From Adineta steineri (lineage: Eukaryota; Rotifera; Eurotatoria; Adinetida; Adinetidae): 64,000 nucleotides of DNA. Below, in pieces: positions 37,595-49,468 of this stretch. Position 1 is the first letter of the stretch. Each line of letters starts with the position of its first letter. The notes under the pieces are model-generated. The model was not told where the DNA came from. It searched no databases and worked only from the letters and a program-made list of their open reading frames with translations. Position numbers and translations under genes: made by a program. The DNA is taken from positions 476,684 through 540,683 of the forward strand of contig CAJNOI010000007.1 of NCBI GenBank assembly GCA_905250115.1, written 5' to 3'.

Positions 37595-40500
37595 CTAACA
37601 AATATCAAAATCAAATTAAATGACATTAGATCACAATCGTTTCTTATACGTTTTTATATAGTGTTGGGATCACTGATTTACAAAATTACCTTGACTATTA
37701 CCTTTTTAAACGTGCATTTATAAGTATTCATGATTAGTTTCATGGATGAATAGTTTTTGCGCTCATTCCTTTGTTATCTGCGTCTATAATTGGTATAGCC
37801 GCATCCTATCACTATGCCCTTTTTATCTTATTATATATATGACCGTAGTTGACCAGCCATACTTGACAAAATTTTTCCTTTAAAAACAAAGAATGTCAAC
37901 ATGCCTAAACAAATAAACAAGAAAAAATAGTGTCGTTAACGCACATATTGACAAAATCATGACTTATAATTTTATTTTCTTCGAACAATAATACTATAGT
38001 CATCGTTTTTTAGTTAAACTGATTATTATTTAATAATGATGATAAAATATGTGTAGTTGAGTATCATTTTCAAACATAAAAATAAACTATACTAAAAAAA
38101 TATATTTCTCTTTAACTTTGATGTTAAACGATAACTATAGATCAAAATATCATTTTTTCAAGAATATTTCTGATACATTCATTTGATATTTTGAAAAATA
38201 GAAATATTGTTCTTTTTATTATATATTATTCAGATATGTTTTCTGCGTAATTTATGAGAAATCTATTTTTAGTTGTAAACAAACACACAATTACTCATAT
38301 ATTGATAATATCCTAAATGATGGTTAAGAACGGTATATACTACAGATGGATTGATAGACATATATCATTATTTCAATAGTCGTATGACGACTATTCATTA
38401 TTATTTGTGACAATTCTACAAAAGCCATCTTATATATCACTTCATGTAAAAAATAATGTGAAAAAATCGATTTAGTATTCAAACATCTTATCAAAATACA
38501 CAAATTCTAGTCATATATCAGTCTAGATTAAACATACTAAAATATCTTTGTTTTTTAAGTTTCAATATAATCAACAATTGAATTTTAAATAATTTTTGAT
38601 ACAAATACAAAAGAAACCAATGTTTTTCATCTAAAGAAGACATAGAAATGATATGTAGAATCATACTGAAAAACTCATTTTTTCTTGCAGAATTCTTATT
38701 TCTTTTTTTTCTTTGCAATAATCATAGTGTCTCAACAAGGACAGCTGTCAGATGGTTGACGATATGATGTAGATATCATGGATAGAAGTGCAAGACTTAG
38801 TGTTACATTGACTGAAAAAAATACATTATGGTAATGACTAGTTCTATTAATCTTCCTAGATTTTCTTAGTATATAAACATTTGAATCATACAAAAATTAG
38901 TCGTCATTCTCATTATTTCTTTAGATAATGAATTCATAGAACTGGAAAGCGATGCTCAAAAATGCATATTAAATATAAGAGTTTCATTAAATATAAACAT
39001 GTCGTTTAGTCCTCTCGTCTGTTTCCATTAAAAGAAAACTATTTTAAGTTCTTCATAGCATTATTTTTATAGTTTCTGAATCTTAATTCATTAGTTTTAG
39101 ATTAATAAGTTCATTAGGTTTTATGTCGCGTAATACTCTAGAAAGATAAGAATTGTATTAGGTTTCAATCATGTTTATATTAAAAGTTATCTATACTTTA
39201 GACATCATTCAGATTATCTTAAGAAATACATATTTCAATAATTTCTTTATTTAAAATTAATGAAATATATGTATTCTAATTATCATCATAATCATTTTAT
39301 TGATTAGATTCTATACTATTCGTAATTAATATTATACAAAATGAATAATATTGTATTTATAATTATATTGTATATAAAATAATCTATGACATCTCTAGAT
39401 GTTCATTAATTGATAGAGACTTTGCCTTGAATGAAAGATAAAACTTTCATAGATATCATTACACTTGTATTATAGTAGAAAGAATTTCTCTAGAGTACTC
39501 ATTTACATCATAAGTAGAATAAAGTTTTCATTACATACGATAGTCTAGTATTTATCTGTCTAGAGTTTAATGAAGCAAAGAAAATGCAAACATGCTGTTG
39601 CATGCATTTTACAAGGATATATCGAGTGCTTTGTTTTTCTAGCCCATAAACAAACTAATATTATTCATTGTCAATATAATATGAAGGTAAAGATCTTTTT
39701 TTTTTGCAGAGTCTTTAATTATAGTATGATAAATATTATTCTATTGTATTTAGACGTAAGAAAAGTTCAAAAATTAATTATATATCTATTGATAAATGTT
39801 ATTTCTTTCGCTATATGAAACATTTGAGTTAACTATATCTATTGATAGTACTATTACTAGCAAATAATAATTATTATGATGAGTGTGCATGTTTTATAAT
39901 ATAGTTTTTATTGTCACGCGAATTTATATCTTATGATGATGAACCCGTACATAAATATGGATCATGTTATATTTAAAAATAACCTGTTTGCAAATCAGAT
40001 AGATGAGCATATCAATATATAATCTTAAGTTCTACTTCTCATATAATGACACATATGTATATATAACATTCGTTTTATAATTATTCTTCTTCTGGTCTTA
40101 TTCAAACAGACATTTGTGATGTGGATGGATGATATTTATATGCGAAAGACCAAAAAAAAAAGAAAAGATGAGACATAATTCTTTCTTAGCCATTCCTATT
40201 AGTGACACACGATTAATGACATCACTAGTCTCTTTTGTTTATGGCTGTTATAAGCCAGAAAAATAGTCTCATATTACTCTTTAGTTTTATTAGTTTTGTT
40301 ATCTGTTGCACATATTAAACATTTATTTAAATTATGGTTTCTTTTTTGTTTATGTCATAAATATTTATTAATTAAAGTTAAAGAATTGTCATTACTAATG
40401 ATGAATAATAAAAAAATATTTTTCTAATTATCTATCTATAAACACATTCTCATATGAAAAATATTATTGTTCATTATCATTTGAGAAATCTTCGAGTAAT

Positions 40501-41060
40501 TTATTTAAGTAGTAGTAGTTTTTTTTATATATGATGAATACAGATATCAACGATGCAGAAGAAATATTTTCCTATTGGCCTTTTACTGATTTTCTAAAAA
40601 TGACAAATATAACGAATTATCGTGGTTGTTATTTTTTGTTTTGTTTTTGTTGTTAGTTACAGCATTATAGATTACCCGAGAATGAAAAGAACCATATTTT
40701 GTCGAGAAAAGAACATTATATTGTTGACAGATAACTGTTAAAGTCTACATTTATATGTATATGTATATATGTCATATTCCTACTTTAGTTATTATCGAAT
40801 GTATACTTTTCAAAAAAGAATCATTGAGTTTTGATATAAGATACATATACATTAGTTTTTCTCATTAAAATGACATGAAAAAGAAAATAGAACTATAGGA
40901 ATATTGGTTTTCTCAAGAGAGAAAAGAATCAATTAGCATAACAGAATAACAAAATAGAACATGCATATATACCCAAGAGCGAGAAGACGCAGATAACCGT
41001 TTATTGTTTTTTCTCCTTGCGTGCATCTTCCCATAAGGCATATAAATGCACATTCTCCCT

Positions 41061-41082
41061 CGCTCTCTCTCTCTCTCTCTCT
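41061..41082. repeat. (CT)n microsatellite
   Basis: About ten CT units in a row, in an AT-rich region with no gene nearby. Confidence 0.9.
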
Positions 41083-41529
41083 GCAAGTAGTTTTGTATTA
41101 TTATCTTTTTGTTTCTAGATGTTTTTCCTAGACAATTATTGATTTTTATGTGGCATTAAATTTCCGTAAGTTAGTCGTTTTTATTTATTTTTTATATTAG
41201 TTAGTCATATATCAATGACCAAAATATCAGAAAGAATCATTGATATAAATATATATATATTTATATATTTAAAAATGAAATCAATGGAACAGAAAGCAAA
41301 AAAAATATAATAATAATCGCAATGATATGAAAAGAGAATCAGAATAAATATCACAGACAATAGTATTGTTAATAAAGTGATTGATAAGAAAAAAAATCAC
41401 CAAGTGCAATCTTGTCTCTTCTTTTGTGCTTATTAATATCAGATAAAAAAGAATGAAAGTCAATAATAAAATAAAAAATCTTTTCTATAAATCTTAATCA
41501 CAGGATATAAAAGTTGAACTTTTTTTGTT

Positions 41530-43286
41530 TTACCATAAAAGTGTCTTATTTTCATATTCATAACATCCTTCATAAAATTGTGCATACCAATTTCTCCATG
41601 CATGAAGAGATTTATCAGCATCATTTTTCATATTATAATTTAATTGTGAACCAAATATTTTATTATTCCATATGTTCATATCAGAAAATATTTGTTTAAC
41701 TTCACCTAAAAGCATTAATGCTGTTAACCAATATGGAAGTGGTTTGGTTGAAAATATACGATGCATAATACGTTGATTAAATTTTTCTAATGGTGTTACT
41801 GTTTGAAAAAATGTTGCTTGAAAATATGGTGACCATAAAAATAAATAAACAATTGATGGTCCTAATTGAAAACCAGTTGCATTAAAAACAAAAAGTCTAT
41901 GTTTACCAAAAAATTGTATATAACTATTTAATGATATTACATTTACTAAATCACGATTGGAATCATTAATGAATGTTTTTAAAAGACGCATTTTATATGC
42001 ATTTACTTCAGGATTTGGATGAGTCATTATTTCATTTAATTGTGGATGTGATGCTCGTTCGGATGTCATGGACCAATCAAATTTAATAAATGGAAATATA
42101 ATATCAAGAATCGATTGATGTAAAAAATCAAAATGACGAAAATCTGCTCCATTTTCAGGAATTTCTTGAACATGGCAATTAACATAATTAATTGATTCAC
42201 CACGTCCTATTAAAATTTAAATAGATGTTAAGTTTAAAAATTCACTTTTTCTTTCTTTACCTTCCATATTATATATTTTTAATTCATTTGTAAGATCAAA
42301 TAATTCATATGTAGGACTTTCTCGTAGTTTATCATCAGAATGATACCATACAAAAACAGATCCATTTATTTCTCTAACCGTGTATTTTTTAATCTTAACT
42401 TCTTTATGTTCGGCAATTTGGTGTAAATATAAATTATTTTTATCGCTACAATCTGGTTTTGGTGTACATTTTTCAATGTCATGATATTCGAATTTATCAG
42501 CAACACGATTTATTTTATTTTCGCCACTTGGTAAAATACAATTACCTGTTTCACCATCGAATGTCCATCCATGAAATGGACATTCAATACATGTATTATA
42601 ACGTACTTTACCACCCTCACCTAAATGTGCACCCATATGTGCACAATAAGCATCAAGAACATAGGGATTACCATTTTTACCTCGAAATAAAACAACATTT
42701 CTTCCACAATATGAGATTGGTTTAACATCACCTGGTTTAAGATCACATGAATTTATAATCCAATACCATCCTTTAAAAAAGATAACAATAAAAAAAACAG
42801 CTTGTCTTTTATTTACATAACAGAAGAAATTTGACTCCTCTTAACATAAGTTTCATTTTCTTTTATGATAACCTTTGCATAATCATATTATCCTTTATCT
42901 ATCAATATTTCTCATAAAACGCTCTTTTCTTTCTGTATTCTTTTCTTATTGCCACACACACATATATATATAAAGAGACTCTATCCACATATATTTTTAC
43001 ATTCTATATTAACCTCTATATAAAACAGGTGATATTTGATCATATTAAAACATATATAAGTAATCGATAATAAGTTATTAATATGAAATTACTTACCATT
43101 TGGAAAAAATGGTGGACATTTGCCTCTTGAAGTTTTACCCTTAGTTACTTTTTTTCGTTGATCGAAAATAAAATAACGAAATATTCGATAATAAATAATG
43201 TAGATTAAAGGTACAATCACACATAATATAGTTGTTGTGTTAAAACGTAGGTAATCCGTTATCATTTTTTGAGTACAAAAAAACAA
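41530..43286 (-). CDS. Rieske-type cholesterol 7-desaturase (Neverland/DAF-36 family)
   Basis: Three exons (43286-43097, 42770-42261, 42206-41530) give 458 residues in frame. Residues 8-45 include a membrane anchor (TTTILCVIVPLIYIIYYRIF). The next exon opens GWYWIINSCDLKPGDVKPIS and carries the Rieske [2Fe-2S] ligands CAH (in DAYCAHMGAHLG) and CPFH (in CIECPFHGW). The third exon begins with the family signature VQEIPENGADFRHF, whose acidic and histidine residues belong to the mononuclear iron region, and continues to the usual C-terminal domain. Known members introduce the C7-C8 double bond of cholesterol, giving 7-dehydrocholesterol, the first step towards ecdysteroid or dafachronic-acid hormones. 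They act in ER membranes. A second in-frame Met (43265) is also a possible start. The first intron (326 bp) is long for this genome. Confidence 0.88.
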
Positions 43287-43997
43287 AAATCTAAAAAAAA
43301 AGAGAATTCTGATTATAAGTATTATGATTTGAGGAATACTAAATGTGCAAGTATAATAAAAACATACGGCAAGGTTAAGTGAGAGAGAGAAAAAAAAAAG
43401 AAAATCTAGTTAGAATTGCCAAGGAGAGCAAAATAAAAAAAAACAGAAGGAAGAAAAAGAGTAATACTTATGCAACATGCAATGTTGACTGATTTCATAA
43501 GCACTTCGATCGATTAAATATGAAAATATTCTATTTTTTCTCCATTGATAATTTGTAAAAAACTTTTCTTATAAACTTCTATTATTGAGCCGATTATTTT
43601 AAATATTCGAAGAAAAAAAAAACTCATAAAATGCTTGCATGTTTATGTATTTTATATGAAACAAAGTACGAAAAGAGAACTGAACCTTGATAAGTATTTT
43701 TAATATGGCGTGATACTCTCTTTGACTCATAGATAATTTTTTTTATATGACGCCAATACAGTCATATTTAGACATATACAGGAATACAGGTTAATAAAGA
43801 GAAAACTACAGTGACAACTTGTTACTTACAGGTCTCGCTTGCTTGCTCGCGTACCCTTGTTTTTTTTTTCTTCTTTTTTGCAGAGGCGAAAGTATATAAA
43901 AGAAAAGAAAAAAAAAAGAAATCGATCGTTCTGTATATAACTATATTTTGTATACATTCTTCTGAATTTTTTTCCAGTACCTTGACGACCATTACTA
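43287..43997. promoter_or_regulatory. Divergent intergenic region, Rieske gene and K2P-like gene
   Basis: A 711-bp space between two divergent genes. It holds polypurine runs (gagagaga at about 43380) and an acceptor-like tract (tttttttccag, ending about 43978) 20 bp before the K2P-like start, a possible trans-splice or 5' intron acceptor. No core promoter element is clear. Confidence 0.35.
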
Positions 43998-46123
43998 ATG
44001 TCGAAGAAGTTCAATATTCGTGAATGGGTTCTATCTGTTAAGTATGAAAACTATTATTTATATATTTATTTGTGTATTGTTGATTTTTATTTTGATTAGA
44101 TACTGGTCACTTCTATTCATTCCTCATATATCTATCTGGTTGATTTTTTTAATCTATACACTTGTCGGTGCTAGTATTATTCAAGAAATTGAATCAGATG
44201 ACTCACGATCAACTTCTTCATCAACATTAGAAACAACGTCAATTCCAATTGTTTCAATAAAAAATTTTGATCGAGAACGAGAACGTCTCTTATCGAAAAT
44301 CATCGATAAGAGACAAACAATTGATATACAACAATATACTAAATTTATTAATAAACATGTTCGAGAATATGAGGAAGAAATTAAAAAAACATATAAACCA
44401 ACAACTGTAACAGCACCATCAATTATTACTGAGAAGCCTCCATTATATGAAGAAAATCTCCGTTGGACTTTTGCCGGTTCATTATATTTTATCGGAACAA
44501 CATTAACGACTATCGGTAAATATAATCAAATAAAATACACGATATTTTCCTATGTGTTTTCTTTTAATATTAAAAAGGTTCGAATGATTTTACGCCAATA
44601 ACAAAAATGGGAAAGTTATTTTTAATGATTTATGCTGCTATTGGTATTCCATTAACATTAGTATTTCTATCGGATTTAAGTCTATTAATAACACGTTTAA
44701 TAAAATATTTATCATTATTATTGTTACGTGCATATTCAACGAATTATTTTCTTCATATACGTCAATGGATGTTATTTCGTTTTATTGAAAGACAATTGAA
44801 TATTTCAATACCTATTCAACCTGATGAAGATGCTTTATATTCACCGAAACCTAATCAATCATTAACAAATTCTTTTGATAATCATTTTAATGAATATAAT
44901 CAAGATATGAATCATATACCATTAAAACAAAGACGTTTATCACATCATCTTCAGATAAAACATATCCGAACTATGTATACTATACTTATTGATACATTAA
45001 AAGATATAAATGATGATATTGATTTAACAATGCCACAAATTGTAATAACACTTTTCATTTATATACTTATTGGTGCTTGTCTTATTTCATCGAATTCATT
45101 TTTTGATAGTATTTATATATGTTTTACAGCTGTATATACAATTAATTTACGAAGTTATTATCGAAGTACAACAATTAATCAAGAATATAAAATAAAATCA
45201 ATGTTCATCTTATCTATTTATTTATTATTTGGTTTAGCAATTGTTTTAGTATGTGTAAAAGTTGTACAATTAAGAATACAAACAACACTTGAAAATATAG
45301 GAAAAAAATTACTTCGAGATCTTGTCGAATTTCTTCGACAGATGGGTATGTTACGAAAAAAAAAGAAATAAATTATTAATAATAAATTTATTTTAAATTA
45401 GGTTTTCATGAATTGAGTACAGATGATATATTAGCTTCAACAGATTCAAATTCTTATTCATTATCAGGAACAACAGTAGAATCTAATCAATCTCGACAGT
45501 CTCGTTCACTAAATGCATCAGAACAAGCATCATTTGTTCGTCCAATTGGCATTGCTGAACCATTACGTCGACTTTCTTCTGGTCATATTATTCGAGCATT
45601 GAAAAAATTTGAAGGTGATACAAATACTGATAAAAGTGTTCAAGTTAATACAATAATTCGATCTTGTGGTCGTTGTGCTGGTTCAAATCCATCATCAACA
45701 GGTTCAGTAGCACCAGTAAGAAAACATTGTACCATTACAAGTACGCCATCATTATCTGGCGAGGTCAGTTCTAGTTGTGAAGATGATGATGTTCTACCAT
45801 CATCATCTTTAGCACCACCGAATTTAGATCGACTTCGTCAACGACGTGCAACACTTGTTGCCAAAACAATTATTAGTCAAATGGCTACACAACCACCAAC
45901 TATGGCTGTTGATGAAACAGTCCCATCATTAACATTATCAAATGCTCAACGTCATCGACCAATAGATAGTCCACCACCAATCTCATTTAAATGTGCAGTT
46001 AAACAAATGCCAAGTAATCCTCCACCTGAATCACCACGTAAACGAGGTGTTACTCAAGAAGAATTTACAGAAATATCCAAACAAATATCTTCATTATTGA
46101 CACCCAGCGATGATGAGAATTAA
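43998..46123 (+). CDS. Two-pore-domain K+ channel homologue with degenerate filters
   Basis: Four exons (43998-44041, 44100-44515, 44578-45345, 45402-46123) give 649 residues. I chose the ATG at 43998 because its exon splices (GTATGA...TTAG) into the first membrane helix; a later ATG at 44044 lies inside that intron. The K2P plan is present: M1 (ISIWLIFLIYTLVGASIIQEIE), an extracellular loop, pore helix 1 (WTFAGSLYFIGTTLTTIG), M2 (KLFLMIYAAIGIPLTLVF), M3, pore helix 2 (FDSIYICFTAVYTI), M4 (LFGLAIVLVCVKVVQLRIQ), and a long Ser-rich cytoplasmic tail. The K+ selectivity signatures are lost: filter 1 reads TIGSND instead of TIGYG, and filter 2 reads TINLRS instead of TIGFGD. A normal K+ leak channel is therefore unlikely; it may be non-conducting, differently selective, or a partner subunit. 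Confidence 0.8.
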
Positions 46124-46825
46124 TCAAGAATACATAACGCAATAAAAACAATCTCTTTCTATTTTTTAATTTAATTCTAGTCTTTCGTTGTTATTTCTAC
46201 GTAAATTCAGCTAACGACGAATTTTCTTTTTCTTTTTTTTTGATTTTATGCGAGATCAATCTATTAATGATCATCTAGTCTATGCTTATTGTTTTTGTGT
46301 TTTGTCTATTGGAGAAAATGTTTTCTGTAAATTTTTTCATCTTTACTTTTTTTTTGATAGTATGTAGAGAATTATATTTTTTTCTGAGGGGAAATGAATT
46401 GAGATAAACAACCAATATTAGACACAATAACTCATTATAAATAATGAAAACATTCAGTAGTATATTTTATTTATAATAAGGTTCATTTATTATAAATGAT
46501 CAACATCATTTTATGTGTTCACATAAATGACTCATGTCAATATTTACAATGTATAACTGATCAAAAAATGTTTTACCTTAGACTCAATGAAAACTTCTTT
46601 AAATTAATTCATTTATTCATTTCATATGGTAATGAAAGAAAAGCAAAAATTATTTATTAACTATCAGTGATGAGAAAGGAACACATTTCAAAATATTGTT
46701 TCTGGGTAATATATTTATAAATATAAAAAAAGCTTTTCACATTCTACTAGAGCAACATGTGAAATACGCCATCTGTTAAATTAATGCAATAAACATGAAT
46801 GTAAGTACATATCATATGATTATTT
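46124..46825. other. Intergenic stretch before ORAI
   Basis: A 702-bp AT-rich gap between two plus-strand genes. No gene is seen. The first 200 bp are pyrimidine-rich and probably form the 3' untranslated region of the K2P-like gene. Confidence 0.4.
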
Positions 46826-47927
46826 ATGTGGTTCACTAGACATTCACTAAGACGACAAAGTGATGACGTCCTTAGAAATGCTGAAGGTATGTTTTTATTA
46901 TCATACATATAAATGAAAAGTATATATGGGCGAGATTTATAAATCAATACAAAATAAAGATAATTAGAAAATGAAATCAACTGATTATAAATCTTATAAG
47001 TACTGTTTTGTTCCATAGGTTACATCACTCAAAAATGTACTTAAATAACTTTGAAAGTATCTTGTATTTCTCAAATGACAAAAATTGATTACTTCCTTTT
47101 TTTTTGTTTTAATATATGTTCGTTGATAATGCCATACTTAGTAAAATAGGTCACTCTGTCCTATTTATTAATCTGTAGTCTTGAAAAAATTAACAAATGT
47201 CAAATGAAATATATCAATTTGTTTAGGAAAAAAATCACGTAAAATTGATCAACGAATACAAACTCTTCTCTATCGTAAATCAAAACTAGAAAGTGCTAGT
47301 GAAACATCAGCAGTTCTTAGTGGATTTGCTATTGTAAGTTTTATAATTCGTATTTATTTTCTTTATCTTTAATCTAAACGATTTAATTAGGTAGCTCTTG
47401 TCGAATTTTCAATTGATTCATATCCAGACATACCTTCTCGAGACGGAGTTTTGACAGCTTATGCTATTCTATCATGTTTATTAGTTAGTGTTCATTTATT
47501 GGCTTTACTTATGTCAATATGTATTTTACCTGAAATAAAAAATGTCCTGAATCAAAAGAATACTTGGATAAAGCATAAAAATGAGGAACCACTATCAGAA
47601 ATTGGTATATATATTGAAATAGCATGGTTACTTTCAACTGGTCTTGGTTTATTTTTAATAATTCTTGAACTTGGTCTTATCATTTGGATAAAAGTCTCTG
47701 GTTTTTCACAAACAGCTGCGATTGCTGCGATTGTTACACTTGTTTTAGTTGGTGTACCATTTATTATTTTTGCAGTTGGTTTCTATGTTCGAGTAGTTCG
47801 AGCTAAAGTTTTTCTTCATCAAAATGACTTAGAATCACTTGAACGGGGTGCTTACACAAATACTGCTTTTTTAAGTGTTCCATCAACAACAACAACATCA
47901 TTGGCAGATATCACTGAGGATCGTTGA
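46826..47927 (+). CDS. ORAI: ORAI calcium release-activated channel
   Basis: Three exons (46826-46886, 47227-47333, 47391-47927) give 234 residues. The first exon (MWFTRHSLRRQSDDVLRNAE) is placed by phase and by an in-frame TGA nine bases upstream. The family core is clear: YRKSKLESASETSAVLSGFA, then VALVEFSIDSYPDIP with the selectivity-filter glutamate (human E106), then three more membrane segments (LLVSVHLLALLMSICILPEI, IEIAWLLSTGLGLFLIILEL, LVLVGVPFIIFAVGFYVRV) and a short C-terminal helix that should bind STIM. ORAI forms hexameric plasma-membrane channels for store-operated Ca2+ entry. Oddly, positions matching human K87 and R91 in the basic inner pore are both Glu here, and R83 is Lys. 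Confidence 0.9.
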
Positions 47928-49036
47928 ATGTAATATTTTTTTCAAATCATTATGAAATAAATTATATTATAAATAGAATAATCTTTAATAATATACTATA
48001 TCGATGCATCAGACAGATTAGAAACGAAGAAAATCAATCAGTCTATTCAAATATTGTAGAGAATTTTTTATCTGTAATAGTTAACTGTTGTATACTATAC
48101 GACTGATCTTTCAGTTGATTAAATGAGTTTTAAGTGATCCACACAACTTGAAAGGTTAATATTTATAAAATTATTGTATTCTCTTTCAATATACTATGAA
48201 TAGATACGAACAGAATGTATCACAATGTCTGAAGTTCCGAAATAAATTATTCAAGAAATGAAAGCAATACATAAGAAGATTAGTTTACAAAACAGCTTTT
48301 CTATCAAATTTGTCTTAAATAATTGGCCAATGAGTTACAGATTGCCATATCGATCAGTCAGTAGTTCTTTCATCACAAACTATTGAAATAGAGTTTACTC
48401 GACTGTTATTATTGCATTATTTCATGTCACTACCTAATACAAAAGCTCAGACTTGCTAAAGAGAAGCAGTATAAGCTTTTGCTCAATACTGGAATTAAAA
48501 ATCTAAAGTAGCTTAAACATCAAACTCTTGAAGATTATTAAAATTTTTGTAAAGAGTGTAACAAGTTTGATCGAAATCATATTAAGCTTAACGTAATTCG
48601 AAATGTGTTGAAAAACGCTATGATTCATATTACGGTAGTATAAAATTATTACGAAATGACATATTTGACTAACTTTAAATTATTTCGAAATTATTTGTCT
48701 TCTCAAAAACAAACTGTTTTTTTTCCTGTGTGACTAACTATACAATCAATCGAAGTTATTCATTTCGCCACATACAACATAACAGATGTCATTAGTGTAT
48801 AGTTATGATATTGAAATAAAACTTATTTTTTACTAAAACATAAGTATATAGTTCGCTTAGAAAAATGTTCAGTTTGTACTGATAAAATAATTCTTTATTT
48901 TTTCTTAGAATAACAAAAAAAATCTGTTTTAGAAATTAATCAGTAGAGACTTGATAGTAACTTTCTAAAATGGCTTTCTGTACTCATAAAATGAAAGAAG
49001 AGAAGACTGTAATTTTCTAGTCAATTAAGTAATTCA
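47928..49036. other. Intergenic stretch
   Basis: About 1.1 kb with no recognisable gene, presumably the ORAI 3' untranslated region followed by the promoter of the gene cluster starting at 49037. Confidence 0.5.
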
Positions 49037-49410
49037 ATGAGTAACGAAGTTGATGATAGTGATCAAACCAATTTGATCTCGCATCTACGTACTATAATTA
49101 TTCTTGCTGCTCGAAAATCGACAACATCAGATATTGACATCGCTGCGGTTGACAAAATAGTCGAAACAACTCTAGACTTTATAAAAAATATTCTCGAACA
49201 AATGGCACATGAAAATAATTCATCATCATCATCATTTTCATCTTTCGATCTATTAAATACAATTCGAGTGAGATAAATTTTACTTTTTTATTCAATCAAA
49301 TATTATATTATTTTATATTTCTTTTTTTGTTTATTATATAGCTTAATTCACATTTAATTCCTAATCGAAAATTATTCTTTTCTCTTATGGAAACAATGAA
49401 TCATCTTTAA
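49037..49410 (+). CDS. Small protein, possibly histone-fold (TAF13-like)
   Basis: Two exons (49037-49267, 49342-49410) give 99 residues. The layout is three helices: LISHLRTIIILAARK, then IDIAAVDKIVETTLDFIKNI, a Ser-rich loop, and FDLLNTIRLNSHLIPNRKLF. The long middle helix and the final segment resemble the histone fold of TAF13 or CENP-type proteins (a DxLxxIRxxxxxxxR-like end), but identity is low and I cannot name the family safely. The stop is only 58 bp before the eIF3A start, with an acceptor-like AG in between, so it probably heads a trans-spliced operon with eIF3A. If it is TAF13-like, it would act in TFIID. That is a guess. Confidence 0.5.
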
Positions 49411-49468
49411 TATATATTTTAGATAGAAAAAAAGTATATTATTTGAATTATATTAAAACGAACAAAAC
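49411..49468 (+). promoter_or_regulatory. Intercistronic spacer with trans-splice acceptor candidate
   Basis: The 58-bp spacer between two genes on the same strand starts with tatatattttag (AG at 49421-49422), which reads as a splice acceptor directly after the upstream stop codon. Confidence 0.5.

Larger units (their letters stand above)
35898..41529. other. 5.6-kb region without a convincing gene
   Basis: AT-rich DNA lies between two minus-strand genes. The longest frames are random in composition (for example 36341-36574 and 39570-39818). One exon-like segment is noted at 37486-37594 (minus). A (CT)n run lies at 41061-41082. Otherwise I see nothing I can name; regulatory DNA or lone small exons may be hidden here. 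Confidence 0.5.

Noticed and set aside
38741-38813. Exon-like minus-strand segment (acceptor tttttttcag, reading to a TGA after SDSCPC)
   Set aside because: No upstream exon or start could be connected, and the segment is too short to support.
44020-44099. Alternative start of the K2P-like gene at 44044
   Set aside because: It would translate what looks like a canonical 58-bp intron. Splicing from the ATG at 43998 gives a more family-like N-terminus.
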